DNA of 64,000 bases, taken from assembly GCF_030317145.1 (NCBI RefSeq), contig NZ_JASZYE010000003.1, positions 496,001 through 560,000 on the forward strand. The letters are read 5' to 3'. A program made the translations under genes and the position numbers. Origin of the DNA: Variovorax flavidus. GTDB taxonomy: Bacteria; Pseudomonadota; Gammaproteobacteria; Burkholderiales; Burkholderiaceae_C. The notes beneath the pieces are model-generated. The model was not told the DNA's origin and did no database searches. It saw nothing but the letters and a program-made list of their open reading frames with translations. Positions 40,385-50,056 of the stretch are shown here, in pieces (the first letter of the stretch is position 1; each line of letters opens with the position of its first letter).

Positions 40385-41539
40385 TCAGTAGGCGTGGCCG
40401 CGGTCTTCGCTGATCGCGTTGGCGTCCACCTTCCCTCGGAGCACGTAATAGACCCAGCTCGTGTAGGCCAGGATGATGGGGATGAAGATCGCGGTCACGA
40501 CCAGCATGATGAAGAGCGTGAGGTGGCTCGACGACGAGTCGAACACGGTGAGGCTGGCGCGCGGATCGATCGACGACGGCAGGATGAACGGGAACATCGA
40601 GACACCGACGCTGAGGATGATGCCGGCGATGCTCAGCCCGCTGGCCATCAAGGTCAGCATCTCCGCGCGCATGCGCAGCCCGAGCAGCGCGATCAGCGCG
40701 CCGCCAAGGCCCAGCGCCGGGACGACATACAGCCACGGATATGCCGCGTAATTGGTGAACCAGGCGCTCGCGTGCACTTCGACGGTCTTCAACATGGGAT
40801 TGGAGGGACCATCCGGCGGCAACGAACTCGTGACGCGGTAGCCGTCCACAAAGGACCACAGCATGAATCCGGCCAGTGCATAGAGGACGACAGTCGCCAC
40901 CGCAGCGACGCTTCCGTAGGCGCGCGCGCGCTGGGAGACGAGCCCCTGTGTCTTCAATTGAAGCCAGGCGCTGCCGTGCATCACGAGCATGGCGACGGAC
41001 ACCAGTCCGCACAGCAGGGCGAACGGATTCAGCAGGCCGAAGAAGGAGCCGTCGTAGAAGATGTGCATGTCCCTTCCAAAGCGAAACGGCACGCCCCTGA
41101 GCACATTGCCCATGGCAACGCCGAAGATCAGCGAAGGCACGAAACCGCCGATGAACAACGCCACGTCCCAGCGCGCCTTCCAGCTCGCGTCATCGCGCTT
41201 GCCCCGGAACTTGAAGGCCACGGGCCGCAATATGAGCGCGACGAGGATCGCGAACATCGCAAGGTAGAACCCCGAGAACGAGACCGCATAGAGCTGCGGC
41301 CACGCCGCGAAGATCGCGCCGCCGCCAAGGATCAGCCAGACCTGGTTGCCCTCCCAGACGGGCCCGACGCTGTTGATGATCACGCGGCGCTCGAGGTCGT
41401 TGCGCCCGGCAAAAGGCAGCAGCATGCCCGTGCCGAGGTCGAAGCCATCGGTCACGGCAAATCCGATCAGCAGCACGCCGAGCAGCAGCCACCAGACGAC
41501 ACGCAGGAATTCGTAGGAAAGGAGTGTGTGCAGGATCAT
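40385..41539 (-). CDS. cydB: Cytochrome bd ubiquinol oxidase subunit II
   Basis: 384 residues, close to the 379 of E. coli. Eight to nine membrane helices. Segments typical of CydB are WWLLLGVLLIGFAVTDGFDLGTGMLLPF at the N-terminus, GPVWEGNQVWLILGGGAIFAAWP near residue 55, and SWVYYVLRGKV at the C-terminus. CydB pairs with CydA in the inner membrane as a quinol:oxygen oxidoreductase with high oxygen affinity. It lies 15 bases after cydA. Confidence 0.96.
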   Translation of the reverse strand: MILHTLLSYEFLRVVWWLLLGVLLIGFAVTDGFDLGTGMLLPFAGRNDLERRVIINSVGPVWEGNQVWLILGGGAIFAAWPQLYAVSFSGFYLAMFAILVALILRPVAFKFRGKRDDASWKARWDVALFIGGFVPSLIFGVAMGNVLRGVPFRFGRDMHIFYDGSFFGLLNPFALLCGLVSVAMLVMHGSAWLQLKTQGLVSQRARAYGSVAAVATVVLYALAGFMLWSFVDGYRVTSSLPPDGPSNPMLKTVEVHASAWFTNYAAYPWLYVVPALGLGGALIALLGLRMRAEMLTLMASGLSIAGIILSVGVSMFPFILPSSIDPRASLTVFDSSSSHLTLFIMLVVTAIFIPIILAYTSWVYYVLRGKVDANAISEDRGHAY

Positions 41540-41554
41540 GGTCGTGCTCCGGGT

Positions 41555-43165
41555 TCAGTCGGCGGAAAGAGGCGTGGACCGAAGCGAGGCCAGCTCGGGG
41601 TCGGCTTCGGCGCGGTAGACCGAGGGCGCCGGCACGGGATGCTCCTTGGGGCCCTTGCGGATCGCCTTGAGCATGAGCTTCATCTCGATCAGGAAAAGGA
41701 TCGTGTAGATCAGCACGAAGCCGAAGATGGTGATGAGCAGCGTCGTCGCGCCCAGGTTCGACACGGCGACTGCGGTCGGCAGGACGCCTTCGATCACCCA
41801 TGGCTGGCGGCCGACCTCGGCCACGATCCAGCCCAGTTCGGCGGCAAGCCACGGCAAGGGAATGGCGAAGACCGCCACCTTGAGGAGCCAGGGATACGCG
41901 TCGAGCTTGCGCCGCGCCGAGAGCACGAAGAAGGTGGCCGTGAGCACGATGAAGAACATGCCGAGCCCGACCATGATGCGGAAGGACCAGTACAACTCCG
42001 CCACCGCTGGCACTGTGTCCTGGGCCGCCTGCGCGATCTGCTCGGGAGTGGCCTTGCGCGGGTCGTCGACGTAGCGCTTGAGAAGCAGCGCATAGCCCAA
42101 GGCGTGGCCGTTCTGCTCGAAGATGTTGCGGGCCGATTCCGGCACCGCGCCCGTGCTGCCGGCTTCGCGTATCTGCTGCAAGGCGTCGTAGGCCGAGATG
42201 CCGACGCGGATGTTCAGTTCGGCGCGATGCACTAGGTCGTCGATGCCGGGGATCTCTGTGGTCAGCGAGCGCGTGCCGATCAGGCCCAGCAGCATCGGGA
42301 TGTGAACGGCGAAGTGCGTCTCGCGGGTCCGCTGGTCCGGGAAGCCGAAGGCCGTGAAGGCCGCGGGCGCGGGCTCGGTCTTCCACATCGCCTCCAGTGC
42401 GGCGACCTTCATCTTCTGATGCTCGGTCGAGAGATAGCCGCTCTCGTCGCCCAGCAGCACCACCGAGAGCGAGGCTGCCAGGCCGAACGAGGCCGCCACC
42501 GTCATCGAGCGCTTCGCAAGCTGCAGATGGCGGCCCTTCAGCACGTACCAGGCCGACACGCCCAGCACGAAGATGGCGGCCACCGTATAGCCCGCCGACA
42601 CCGTGTGCACGAACTTCGCCTGCGCCACCGGGTTGACCAGCACCGCGAAGAAGTCCGTCACCTCCATGCGCAGGGTCTGCGGATTGAAGGCCGCACCGAC
42701 GGGGTTCTGCATCCAGCCATTGGCGATGAGAATCCACAGCGCCGAGAAGTTGGAGCCGATGGCCACCAGCCAGGTGACGATCAGGTGGGCCACCTTCGAC
42801 AACTTGTCCCAGCCGAAGAAGAAGAGCCCGACGAAGCTCGCCTCGAGGAAGAAGGCCATGAGCCCCTCGATCGCCAGCGGCGCGCCGAAGACGTCGCCCA
42901 CGTAGTGGCTGTAGTAGCTCCAGTTCATGCCGAACTGGAACTCCATCACGATGCCGGTCGCCACGCCCATCGCGAAGTTGATGCCGAAGAGCACTCCCCA
43001 GAATTTCGTCATGTCGCGCCAGATGGTGCGGCCGGTCATCACATAGACCGTCTCCATGATCGCAAGGATCACAGCGAGGCCGATGGTCAGCGGGACAAAC
43101 AGGAAGTGATACAGCGCCGTGAGGGCAAACTGCAATCGTGAGAGGGCGACGATGTCGAGGTCCAT
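41555..43165 (-). CDS. cydA: Cytochrome bd ubiquinol oxidase subunit I
   Basis: 536 residues, the long-Q-loop size class. SRLQFALTALYHFLFVPLTIGL carries the haem ligand His20 (E. coli His19). MEFQFGMNWSYYSHYVGDVFG, the conserved acidic region near residue 100, and GRQPWVIEGVLPTAVAVS near residue 445 are all present. It holds haems b558, b595 and d and the quinol site. It sits between the cydDC assembly genes and cydB; the order cydDCABX in a single minus-strand run implies co-regulation. Confidence 0.97.
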   Translation of the reverse strand: MDLDIVALSRLQFALTALYHFLFVPLTIGLAVILAIMETVYVMTGRTIWRDMTKFWGVLFGINFAMGVATGIVMEFQFGMNWSYYSHYVGDVFGAPLAIEGLMAFFLEASFVGLFFFGWDKLSKVAHLIVTWLVAIGSNFSALWILIANGWMQNPVGAAFNPQTLRMEVTDFFAVLVNPVAQAKFVHTVSAGYTVAAIFVLGVSAWYVLKGRHLQLAKRSMTVAASFGLAASLSVVLLGDESGYLSTEHQKMKVAALEAMWKTEPAPAAFTAFGFPDQRTRETHFAVHIPMLLGLIGTRSLTTEIPGIDDLVHRAELNIRVGISAYDALQQIREAGSTGAVPESARNIFEQNGHALGYALLLKRYVDDPRKATPEQIAQAAQDTVPAVAELYWSFRIMVGLGMFFIVLTATFFVLSARRKLDAYPWLLKVAVFAIPLPWLAAELGWIVAEVGRQPWVIEGVLPTAVAVSNLGATTLLITIFGFVLIYTILFLIEMKLMLKAIRKGPKEHPVPAPSVYRAEADPELASLRSTPLSAD

Positions 43166-43200
43166 GGGGTTCCTTTCGTGTTCTGCCTATCGCTCGTTTC

Positions 43201-44895
43201 TCAGTCCGGTCGCAGCGCGCTCAGTGCGGCATCGAAAGCGGGCGTGCCGCGCTTCAGGTCGGCCACGATGCGGCCTTCCTTCATGCAGACCAGACGGTCC
43301 GCCAGCGCAGCCTCGCGCCGCAGATGGGTCGCGATCAGGAGAGTGCGACCTGCGGCATGGACTTCGAGGCGCTGCAACACATCGTGCGCAGCCGCAGTGT
43401 CCAATGCTTCGGTCGGCTCGTCCATTAGCCAAAGGGGTACTTTTCGCAGCAGCAGCCGCGCCAGTGCCAGGCGGCGTGACTGGCCCCCGGACAGGCCCAG
43501 GCCGCCTTCGCCGAGCAGCGTGTCGAGGCCGGAGGCCATCGCCTTCACTTCATGCGCGAGTCCGGCCGCTTGCAACGCGCGCCAGAGTCGGGCGTCATCT
43601 GCAAGGGAGTCGGCGAGCCTGAGGTTGGCGCGCAGGCTGTCCTGGAAGAGCTCCGTGCGTTGCGTCAGCAGGCAATGCGGCTGCACGAGAACGTGGCCGG
43701 ATTGCAGCGGCAGTTCGCCCGCCAGTGCGGCGAGCAAGGTGGATTTGCCCGCGCCGCTGGGGCCGACAAGTGCCACGCGTTCTCCTGCGGACAAGGTCAA
43801 GGAGACGTCTTGCAGTGTGGCGGTGTGACTGCCGGCATGGGACACGGCGGCCCCGGTCAATTGCAATGCATATCCGTCACCGGGCATGCCGGTCGCGGCG
43901 CAGGCCGTCTCATCCTGCTGCGCCATGCGCGGCGCCAGCCGCCGGGCAGCCAGCCAGGCACGGCCGGTCTCGAGCGCACCGCGGCGCAGGGCGGCGAAGG
44001 GCTCGATGGCCGTCAGCGCAACCAGCAGCGCAAGCGCTGCGGCCGGCGCCCCGATCGCGCCCTCGCCGGCGAGCCAGCCCACAGCGACCAGCACGGCCGT
44101 CAAAGTCAGCGTCCCGGCCATGCCATAGGCCATGCCCGTCCCCGCCTCCAGACGATTGAGCCTCAGGTCGGCTTGCGCGAGATGACGATCAGCGGCGGCC
44201 AGCGCTTCGCGCTGCGCACCGAGCCTGCCGGCCATGACCAGTTCCGTCTGGCCTGCCACCAGGTCCACGGCGCGCGCGCGCAAGGCTTCCATGGCCTGGG
44301 CGCGTCGGACGGCGGCCGGCCGCGCACGCGCGGCAACCAGCAATGCGATGCCCCAGCCGGCGCCCGTCAGCCAGAGCGCCAGCGCGACTCCCATCCACGG
44401 GCTCATGAAGCCGAGGACGATGCCTGCCAGCAATGCGGCGCCGAATGCCGCGGCGCCCGGCACGAGCATGCGCAGGTAGAGTGACTCGAGTGCATCGATG
44501 TCGGCCGTGAGGCGGAACAGCAGCCGCGCAGGACGTGCCAGCAATTGGCGCGCCGCGTCGGGACGCGCCCATCCACGAAAGAGCCGCTCTCGCAGTGCGG
44601 CCAGCACGCCGAAGGTGGCGTCATGCGTCACCAGCCGCTCGCCATAGCGCGATGCGGTGCGACCCAACGCAAGCAAGCGGATGCCGGCCGATGGCATGAA
44701 CACGTCGAAGCGGATCGCCGTCATTGCGTTGAGGCCTGCAATCGCCGTGGCCGTGATGAACCACCCCGAGAGCCCCAGCAGTGCCATGCCCATCAACACG
44801 GTCAGCGCAGCCATCCCTGCGCCGAGCGCCAGGCGGCCCGGCTCAGCGGCCAGGAATGGAAGGATGACCGGACGAAGGTCGCGCCAGAGCTTCAC
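43201..44895 (-). CDS. cydC: Heterodimeric thiol ABC exporter subunit CydC
   Basis: 564 residues: an N-terminal six-helix exporter domain (about 1-320) and a C-terminal ATPase. The latter has Walker A GPSGAGKSTLLAALAG near residue 380, signature LSGGQSRRLALARLLL, Walker B LWLMDEPTEALD and the H-loop LLIATHLRR. CydDC exports glutathione and cysteine and is needed to assemble haem d of cytochrome bd. It overlaps cydD by four bases and precedes cydA by 35. Confidence 0.94.
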   Translation of the reverse strand: MKLWRDLRPVILPFLAAEPGRLALGAGMAALTVLMGMALLGLSGWFITATAIAGLNAMTAIRFDVFMPSAGIRLLALGRTASRYGERLVTHDATFGVLAALRERLFRGWARPDAARQLLARPARLLFRLTADIDALESLYLRMLVPGAAAFGAALLAGIVLGFMSPWMGVALALWLTGAGWGIALLVAARARPAAVRRAQAMEALRARAVDLVAGQTELVMAGRLGAQREALAAADRHLAQADLRLNRLEAGTGMAYGMAGTLTLTAVLVAVGWLAGEGAIGAPAAALALLVALTAIEPFAALRRGALETGRAWLAARRLAPRMAQQDETACAATGMPGDGYALQLTGAAVSHAGSHTATLQDVSLTLSAGERVALVGPSGAGKSTLLAALAGELPLQSGHVLVQPHCLLTQRTELFQDSLRANLRLADSLADDARLWRALQAAGLAHEVKAMASGLDTLLGEGGLGLSGGQSRRLALARLLLRKVPLWLMDEPTEALDTAAAHDVLQRLEVHAAGRTLLIATHLRREAALADRLVCMKEGRIVADLKRGTPAFDAALSALRPD

Positions 44896-46571
44896 GCGGC
44901 CTCCTCTTCCGGCACCGCATCCAGGCGGATCACACGGTGCATTCGCGCGGCGAGCACGGGGTCGTGCGTTGCCACGATCAAGGTCTTGCCGCGCGCGAGT
45001 TCGAGCAACGCATCGGCCACGCGCTCCGCGGTCTGGGTATCGAGGTGGGCGGTCGGTTCATCGACCAGCAGCAGGTCGGCCTCGGGATTCGCGGCGACGC
45101 GCGCCAGCGCCAGCCGCACGGCCTCGCCACCGGAGAGACCAGCCCCGCCCTCCCCGAGCGCAACGCTCGGATGCGCCTGGGCGACGTCGTCCAACGCGGC
45201 GAACTGCATCGCGGCTTCGACCTGTGGCGTATGGACACCTGCGCGCCCCAGGGCGACATTTGCCTGGACCGAGCCCGCAAACACGTGTGGCCTCTGGCCC
45301 ATCCACGCCATGCGGGCGCGCAGCGTGACAACCGTGCGATCCGACAGCGGAACGCCACCGATCACGATCTCGCCGTGGTGCACAGGCGCCAAGCCGGCAA
45401 TCAGGCTCAGCAGGGCCGTCTTTCCCGAACCGCTCGGGCCCATCAACGCGACATGCTCGCCAGCGGCGACGCGCAGGTCGTAGCCTTCGAAGAAGGCATC
45501 CTCGCCGGAGTGCGAGAAATGCAACCCATGGACGCGGACCGAGGGCGCGCCGGCCACAGCCAGGGCGTGCGGCGATACGGTCGCTCGCGCCCCCGGCAAT
45601 GGCACGCCTTCATGCGCAAGCCCTTCGAGCGAATCCAGCGCGGCCTCGCCCGCCGCGCGGTCGTGCCACACCGCCGACAGTTCGCGCAACGGTTCGAAGA
45701 ACGCGGGCGCCAGCAGCAGGATGAACATGCCTTGGCCCAGGCTGAGGCGCACGCCCCACGTGCCGAATTCGAAGGTGCCCAGCAGATGGAAGCCGACATA
45801 CGCCGCCACCATGGCGACACCCAGCGCGGAAAACAATTCCAGCACCGCGGACGACAGGAAGGCGATGCGAAGCACCGCCATCGTCCGTGCGCGCAGGCTC
45901 TGCGCTGCGTCGCCCAGTCGTCGGGCAGTCGCGTCGACGGCGCCGAGGGCACGCAACGTCGCCAGGCCGCGCAGGCGATCGAGCAGGAAGGCATTCATGT
46001 CGCCGACTTCGATCATCTGCGCCTCGCTGGCGGCCTTGGCGCGCCAGCCGACGATGGCCATGAAGGTCGGGATCAGAGGCGCCGCGATCAGCAGCACTAG
46101 GGCCGCAACCCACGACAGGCTCGCGACCGCCACCACGATCACGAGCGGGACCACCATGGCGCGCCAGCGGGCGGGGCCGTAGCGCACGAGATACGGCACC
46201 ACCGCCTCGGCCTGTTCTGCGATCACGCTGGCGGCGAGCCCCGAAGCAGGCCGTGCCCTGTCGAGAGGCGAACGCGCAGCGAGCGCAGCGGCAACTCTTG
46301 CGCGCAGGCCGGACAAGCGTGAACGGGCCGCCGCATAGACGCGACGCATGCCCCAGGCTTCGCAAGCCGCTCGCAGAAATCCCAGCAGCAGGATGCCGGC
46401 TCCGGGCCAGATGACCGCTGCGACACCCTCGCCCTGACCCAAACGCTGCACGGCCCACGCCAGCAAGGCCGCTTGCGGAATCCAGAGCAGTGCCGCGAAG
46501 CCCTGGACCAGGCTCCCCAGTCCGGGAGAGTCAAGGGAGCGCAGGCCAGGAATCGATGCGGGTGGGTTCAC
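44892..46571 (-). CDS. cydD: Heterodimeric thiol ABC exporter subunit CydD
   Basis: 559 residues if started at the GTG at 46571. An ATG at 46619 gives 16 more residues, but that stretch is an AT-rich island with codons rare for this genome and a perfect palindrome, so it looks like promoter. Neither start has a clear ribosome site. The membrane domain spans about 15-320. ATPase: Walker A GPSGSGKTALLSLIAGL, signature LSGGEAVRLALARVAA, Walker B LLLVDEPTAHLD and H-loop LIVATHDPVL. It works with CydC, coupled by a four-base overlap, and heads the cydDCABX operon. Confidence 0.9.
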   Translation of the reverse strand: MNPPASIPGLRSLDSPGLGSLVQGFAALLWIPQAALLAWAVQRLGQGEGVAAVIWPGAGILLLGFLRAACEAWGMRRVYAAARSRLSGLRARVAAALAARSPLDRARPASGLAASVIAEQAEAVVPYLVRYGPARWRAMVVPLVIVVAVASLSWVAALVLLIAAPLIPTFMAIVGWRAKAASEAQMIEVGDMNAFLLDRLRGLATLRALGAVDATARRLGDAAQSLRARTMAVLRIAFLSSAVLELFSALGVAMVAAYVGFHLLGTFEFGTWGVRLSLGQGMFILLLAPAFFEPLRELSAVWHDRAAGEAALDSLEGLAHEGVPLPGARATVSPHALAVAGAPSVRVHGLHFSHSGEDAFFEGYDLRVAAGEHVALMGPSGSGKTALLSLIAGLAPVHHGEIVIGGVPLSDRTVVTLRARMAWMGQRPHVFAGSVQANVALGRAGVHTPQVEAAMQFAALDDVAQAHPSVALGEGGAGLSGGEAVRLALARVAANPEADLLLVDEPTAHLDTQTAERVADALLELARGKTLIVATHDPVLAARMHRVIRLDAVPEEEAA

Positions 46572-46588
46572 TTGTTGAATTCGTGTAA

Positions 46589-46606
46589 TTTCAGTATTTA
46601 CTGAAA
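46589..46606. promoter_or_regulatory. Palindromic operator-like site upstream of cydD
   Basis: TTTCAGTA-TT-TACTGAAA, perfect 8-bp arms, in an AT-rich island (about 46571-46625) between the divergent cydD and glycosyltransferase genes. It does not match an FNR/Anr box. The cognate regulator is unknown; control of cydDCABX is inferred from position. Confidence 0.5.
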
Positions 46607-46728
46607 ACTCGACAATCATAAGAGATGTCACGCTGCGTCCGCGATCTTCGCCGCAAAGCCGGCGCCAGAATGCCAAATCCCCATGACGTAACCGCTAAGC
46701 TCCAGTGTCGATCGACGGAGAACGCCAA

Positions 46729-47859
46729 TTGAAGATCCTTTCCATCACGCCGACGTACTTCCCGGAGGTCGGAGGTATCGAATCCCTCGTGCGTGAACTC
46801 GCGACGCGCGTCTCGCGTGGCGGCACGCAGGTGGATGTGGCCCACGTCTCCGCGAACCACGCGGCCTTCTCGGTGAGCGAGATGGACGGGGTCATGGTGT
46901 ACCGCGTGCCGATCACGGGCAACCGCCTCGTGGGCTACGCGCGAGGATTGGGTCGACTGGCTGCCGGCTACGACTTGCTGCACGTGCACGACCCGCAACT
47001 GATGGTGTTGACTGCGAACATCGTCCTCCAGTGCCGAGGCGTTCCTGCGGTCTTGAGCCCGCATGGCGGCTTCCATCACACGGGTCAGCACCAGGCGTTC
47101 AAGTGGCTCCACGAGCGCTTCCTGATGCGCACGCTGTTGCGGCACTACCGCAAGGTCCTGCCCGGCAGCGATTCCGACATGACCTACTTCGCCCGCTTCT
47201 CGGACAACATAGCGAAGAACGAACCCGGCATCAACTTTGCCAAGTTCCAGAGCGGCCGCACGGCCGGCACGCCGGACCCCACCCGTTGGATCTACTGGGG
47301 CCGGTGGTCGCGCAACAAGCGCATCGACGCGGTCATCGACACCGTCGCCATGGCGAGGGACAACGGCATCGCGATCGACCTGCTGATCGCCGGCCCCGAT
47401 TTCGACAAGCTGGGTGAATCACTGCAGGCCCGGATCGACTCGCTCCAGCTGGGGGGCTCGGTCAAGATGCATCCGTACATCGAAGACGCGGCCTTGATGC
47501 AGGAACTGCAGCAACGCACCGTGTTCATCACGGGCAGCGAATACGAAGGCTTCGGCATCGGCATCGTCGAGGCGATGGCGGCGGGCAAGATCGTGGTCTG
47601 CCGCGACATCGCGCCGATCAACGGCTTCGTCGACAAGTCGGAGACCGGCTTCTTTCTCGATTTCGACAAGGGGCCGAAGGATCTCGCTACGGTACGGGAG
47701 ATCGCCGGTCTCGCCCCGTCACGCTGCGACGCGATGTCCGACGCCGCGCAACGCAAGGCCAAGCGCTACGACTGGGAATCCGTGGCCTTGCGGTTTGCGG
47801 ACCACTACGCGAAGGCGCTCTCCGGCCAGGGCCAAAGTGGCGCCCTGCGCGCCCGCTAG
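46729..47859 (+). CDS. Glycosyltransferase family 4 (GT-B fold)
   Basis: 376 residues from the TTG at 46729: GGAG (46717-46720) is eight bases before it and the product then begins LKILSITPTYFPEVGGIESLV, the family's standard start. A GTG at 46705 is the weaker option. Donor-binding signs lie in the C-terminal half: WIYWGRWSRNKRIDAVID near residue 190, and GSEYEGFGIGIVEAMAAGKIVV near residue 275 with the EX7E motif. It transfers a sugar from a nucleotide donor to a surface or capsular glycan. The acyltransferase gene that converges on it may modify the same glycan. Confidence 0.9.
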   Translation: MKILSITPTYFPEVGGIESLVRELATRVSRGGTQVDVAHVSANHAAFSVSEMDGVMVYRVPITGNRLVGYARGLGRLAAGYDLLHVHDPQLMVLTANIVLQCRGVPAVLSPHGGFHHTGQHQAFKWLHERFLMRTLLRHYRKVLPGSDSDMTYFARFSDNIAKNEPGINFAKFQSGRTAGTPDPTRWIYWGRWSRNKRIDAVIDTVAMARDNGIAIDLLIAGPDFDKLGESLQARIDSLQLGGSVKMHPYIEDAALMQELQQRTVFITGSEYEGFGIGIVEAMAAGKIVVCRDIAPINGFVDKSETGFFLDFDKGPKDLATVREIAGLAPSRCDAMSDAAQRKAKRYDWESVALRFADHYAKALSGQGQSGALRAR

Positions 47860-49001
47860 CTCGAAAACACCAGGCCGCAGGCCAGCAGGCCCGCGAACAG
47901 GCCCAGCACCGCACGCCATGTGGCGGGCCGCGATTCGACCCAGCGATACAGCAGCAATGCCGCCGCGATCGACAACGCAAAGGTCGCGACAAGCCCCAGC
48001 ATGTCGATCCATGGGGTTGCAGGCATCAACCGGCTCACCACCGCGCTCACCAGCAAGAGCACCGGAAAGTGGATGAGGAACAGCGAATACGAGATGCGCC
48101 CCAGCCGCACCAAAGGCTCGCCCAGGGACGGCCACGCGGCAGGCTTCAGACCGTCGAGGTGCTGGACGATGGCGACGCCGAGTGCGGTCACCAGCGCCGT
48201 CGCAATGCGACTGCGCCAGTCGAGCGCCAGCGCGGCGGCCCCGAGCAGCGCGAGCAGCACGACCGCAAACCCCCAGGTGCTCGTCCGCGTCGCCCGCCCG
48301 ATCCAGAAAACCAGCATGCCCAGCCCATAGGAGCCGAAGAAGTACAGCGCGGTGGTGTCGAACTCCTCGTGGCGGTTGAACACCGCCAGCGACGCGATGA
48401 CCAGCGCCAGCACCAGCGCTGCCACCATCCAGCGTGATCGCTCGGGCCGCACCGACCAGCGCCGCTGCATCAACTCCGAAAAAGCGATCGCCGCGAGCGC
48501 GAGCACGAAGAGCTGGAAGTCGATGGCCACGTACCACACGCCGGTCGACAAGGCGTCGTAGCCGAGCAGATCCTGCAGCAGCAGACCATGCGCGAGCAAC
48601 TGCGCCATGCCGGGCGCCGCAGGCACGGCCTCGTCGTCGAGCCATGGGCGGACCAGGGCGGCGACCAGCACGCTGAAGATCAGCGCCACGAGATACGGCA
48701 TGACCAGCCGGCCGTAGCGTTGGAAGACCCGCATCAGCGGACGGTCGACGCGCAGAATGCCGTCGGGCGCGAGACTTCCCGCCGCCAGGAAACCGGCCAG
48801 CACCAGGAACACCTGGACGGCCAGTCGCCCGTCTTCCGCCAACCAGTCGAACAGCCCCGGCGCCAGCGACGATGCGCCTGCCGGCATCGGACCGTAGCGC
48901 GAGAGGTGGTGCCCGACGATGACGGCACAGGCAATGCCCTTCACTGCGTCGAGCAGCGGCATGCGTCCTGCGGCGGGTGGCACTGGGGTGCCCATCGTCA
49001 T
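47856..49001 (-). CDS. Acyltransferase family 3 (OafA-type) membrane protein
   Basis: 381 residues from the ATG at 49001, with about ten membrane helices. The catalytic-type His of this family is in LLDAVKGIACAVIVGHHLSRYG in helix 1, and VQVFLVLAGFLAAGSL follows; near the C-terminus is GRISYSLFLIHFPVLLLV. Such enzymes O-acylate sugars of polysaccharides or lipids at the inner membrane. Its stop shares the palindromic CTAG with the stop of the facing glycosyltransferase gene. Confidence 0.88.
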   Translation of the reverse strand: MTMGTPVPPAAGRMPLLDAVKGIACAVIVGHHLSRYGPMPAGASSLAPGLFDWLAEDGRLAVQVFLVLAGFLAAGSLAPDGILRVDRPLMRVFQRYGRLVMPYLVALIFSVLVAALVRPWLDDEAVPAAPGMAQLLAHGLLLQDLLGYDALSTGVWYVAIDFQLFVLALAAIAFSELMQRRWSVRPERSRWMVAALVLALVIASLAVFNRHEEFDTTALYFFGSYGLGMLVFWIGRATRTSTWGFAVVLLALLGAAALALDWRSRIATALVTALGVAIVQHLDGLKPAAWPSLGEPLVRLGRISYSLFLIHFPVLLLVSAVVSRLMPATPWIDMLGLVATFALSIAAALLLYRWVESRPATWRAVLGLFAGLLACGLVFSS

Positions 49002-49005
49002 GCGC

Positions 49006-49968
49006 TCAGACCGCAAGACGGCGCCGCGCTTCCTGGTATTCGCGCTTGAGCTTCTCGATGAAGACCGCGGCGCTCGCGACCTCGGTGACAGCGCCAATGC
49101 CCTGACCCGAACCCCAGATGTCCTTCCACGCCTTGGCCTTGCTGCCTTCGCCACCGCCGAAGTTCATGGTCTTCAGATCGCCCTCGGGCAGGTTGGCCGG
49201 GTCCATGCCGGCCGCGACGATGCTCGGCGCGAGATAGTTGCCGTGCACGCCCGTGAACAGGTTCGAATAGACGATGTCGTCGGACGTGCCGTCGACAATG
49301 GCCTGCTTGTACTCGGCGCTCGCCCGCGCCTCTTCGGTCGCGATGAAGGCCGTGCCGATGTAGGCGAAGTCGGCACCCATGGCCTGCGCCGCCAGCACCG
49401 CACCGCCGTTGGCAATGGAGCCCGACAGCGCGATGGGGCCGTCGAACCACTGGCGGATTTCCTGCACCAGCGCGAACGGGCTCTTCACGCCCGCATGGCC
49501 GCCAGCGCCCGCAGCCACGGCGATGAGTCCGTCGGCGCCCTTCTCGATCGCCTTCTTCGCGAAGTTGTTGTTGATGATGTCGTGCAAGGTCACGCCGCCA
49601 TAGCTGTGGACCGCATCATTGACATCGGTGCGCGCGCCGAGCGAGGTGATCACGATCGGCACCTTGTACTTGACGACCATTTCCATGTCGTGCGCGAGCC
49701 GGTCATTGCTCTTGTGCACGATCTGGTTGATGGCGAACGGCGCGGCCGGCTTGTCGGGATTCGCCTTGTTGTAGGCCGCGAGTTCCTCGGTAATTTCAGC
49801 AAGCCAGTCTTCGAGCTGCGACGCGGGCCGCGCGTTGAGCGCGGGCATCGAGCCCACCACGCCCGCCTTGCACTGAGCGATCACCAGCTTGGGATTGCTG
49901 ATGATGAACAGCGGTGAGCCAATGATGGGCAAGGGAAGATTGGCCAGGACGGGCGGCAACTTGGACAT
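49006..49968 (-). CDS. Nitronate monooxygenase family protein
   Basis: 320 residues, FMN-dependent TIM barrel of the 2-nitropropane dioxygenase family. The FMN-site segments PIIGSPLFIISNPKLVIAQ, GLIAVAAGAGGHAG and ALSGSIANGGAVLAAQAMGADFAYIGTAFIA are seen. The length fits class II or related enzymes. It oxidises alkyl nitronates such as propionate-3-nitronate, or acts as a quinone reductase or enoyl-type enzyme; the exact reaction is not resolved. It follows the acyl-CoA dehydrogenase gene on the same strand after 88 bases. Confidence 0.88.
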   Translation of the reverse strand: MSKLPPVLANLPLPIIGSPLFIISNPKLVIAQCKAGVVGSMPALNARPASQLEDWLAEITEELAAYNKANPDKPAAPFAINQIVHKSNDRLAHDMEMVVKYKVPIVITSLGARTDVNDAVHSYGGVTLHDIINNNFAKKAIEKGADGLIAVAAGAGGHAGVKSPFALVQEIRQWFDGPIALSGSIANGGAVLAAQAMGADFAYIGTAFIATEEARASAEYKQAIVDGTSDDIVYSNLFTGVHGNYLAPSIVAAGMDPANLPEGDLKTMNFGGGEGSKAKAWKDIWGSGQGIGAVTEVASAAVFIEKLKREYQEARRRLAV

Positions 49969-50056
49969 GGGGTCTCCGGGGAAATGTTGGACGAAGCGTT
50001 ATAGGGTCATGCGCGAGCCGCGCCCGTCCGCTGGGTGACAGGTGCGGAGCGCGCGT

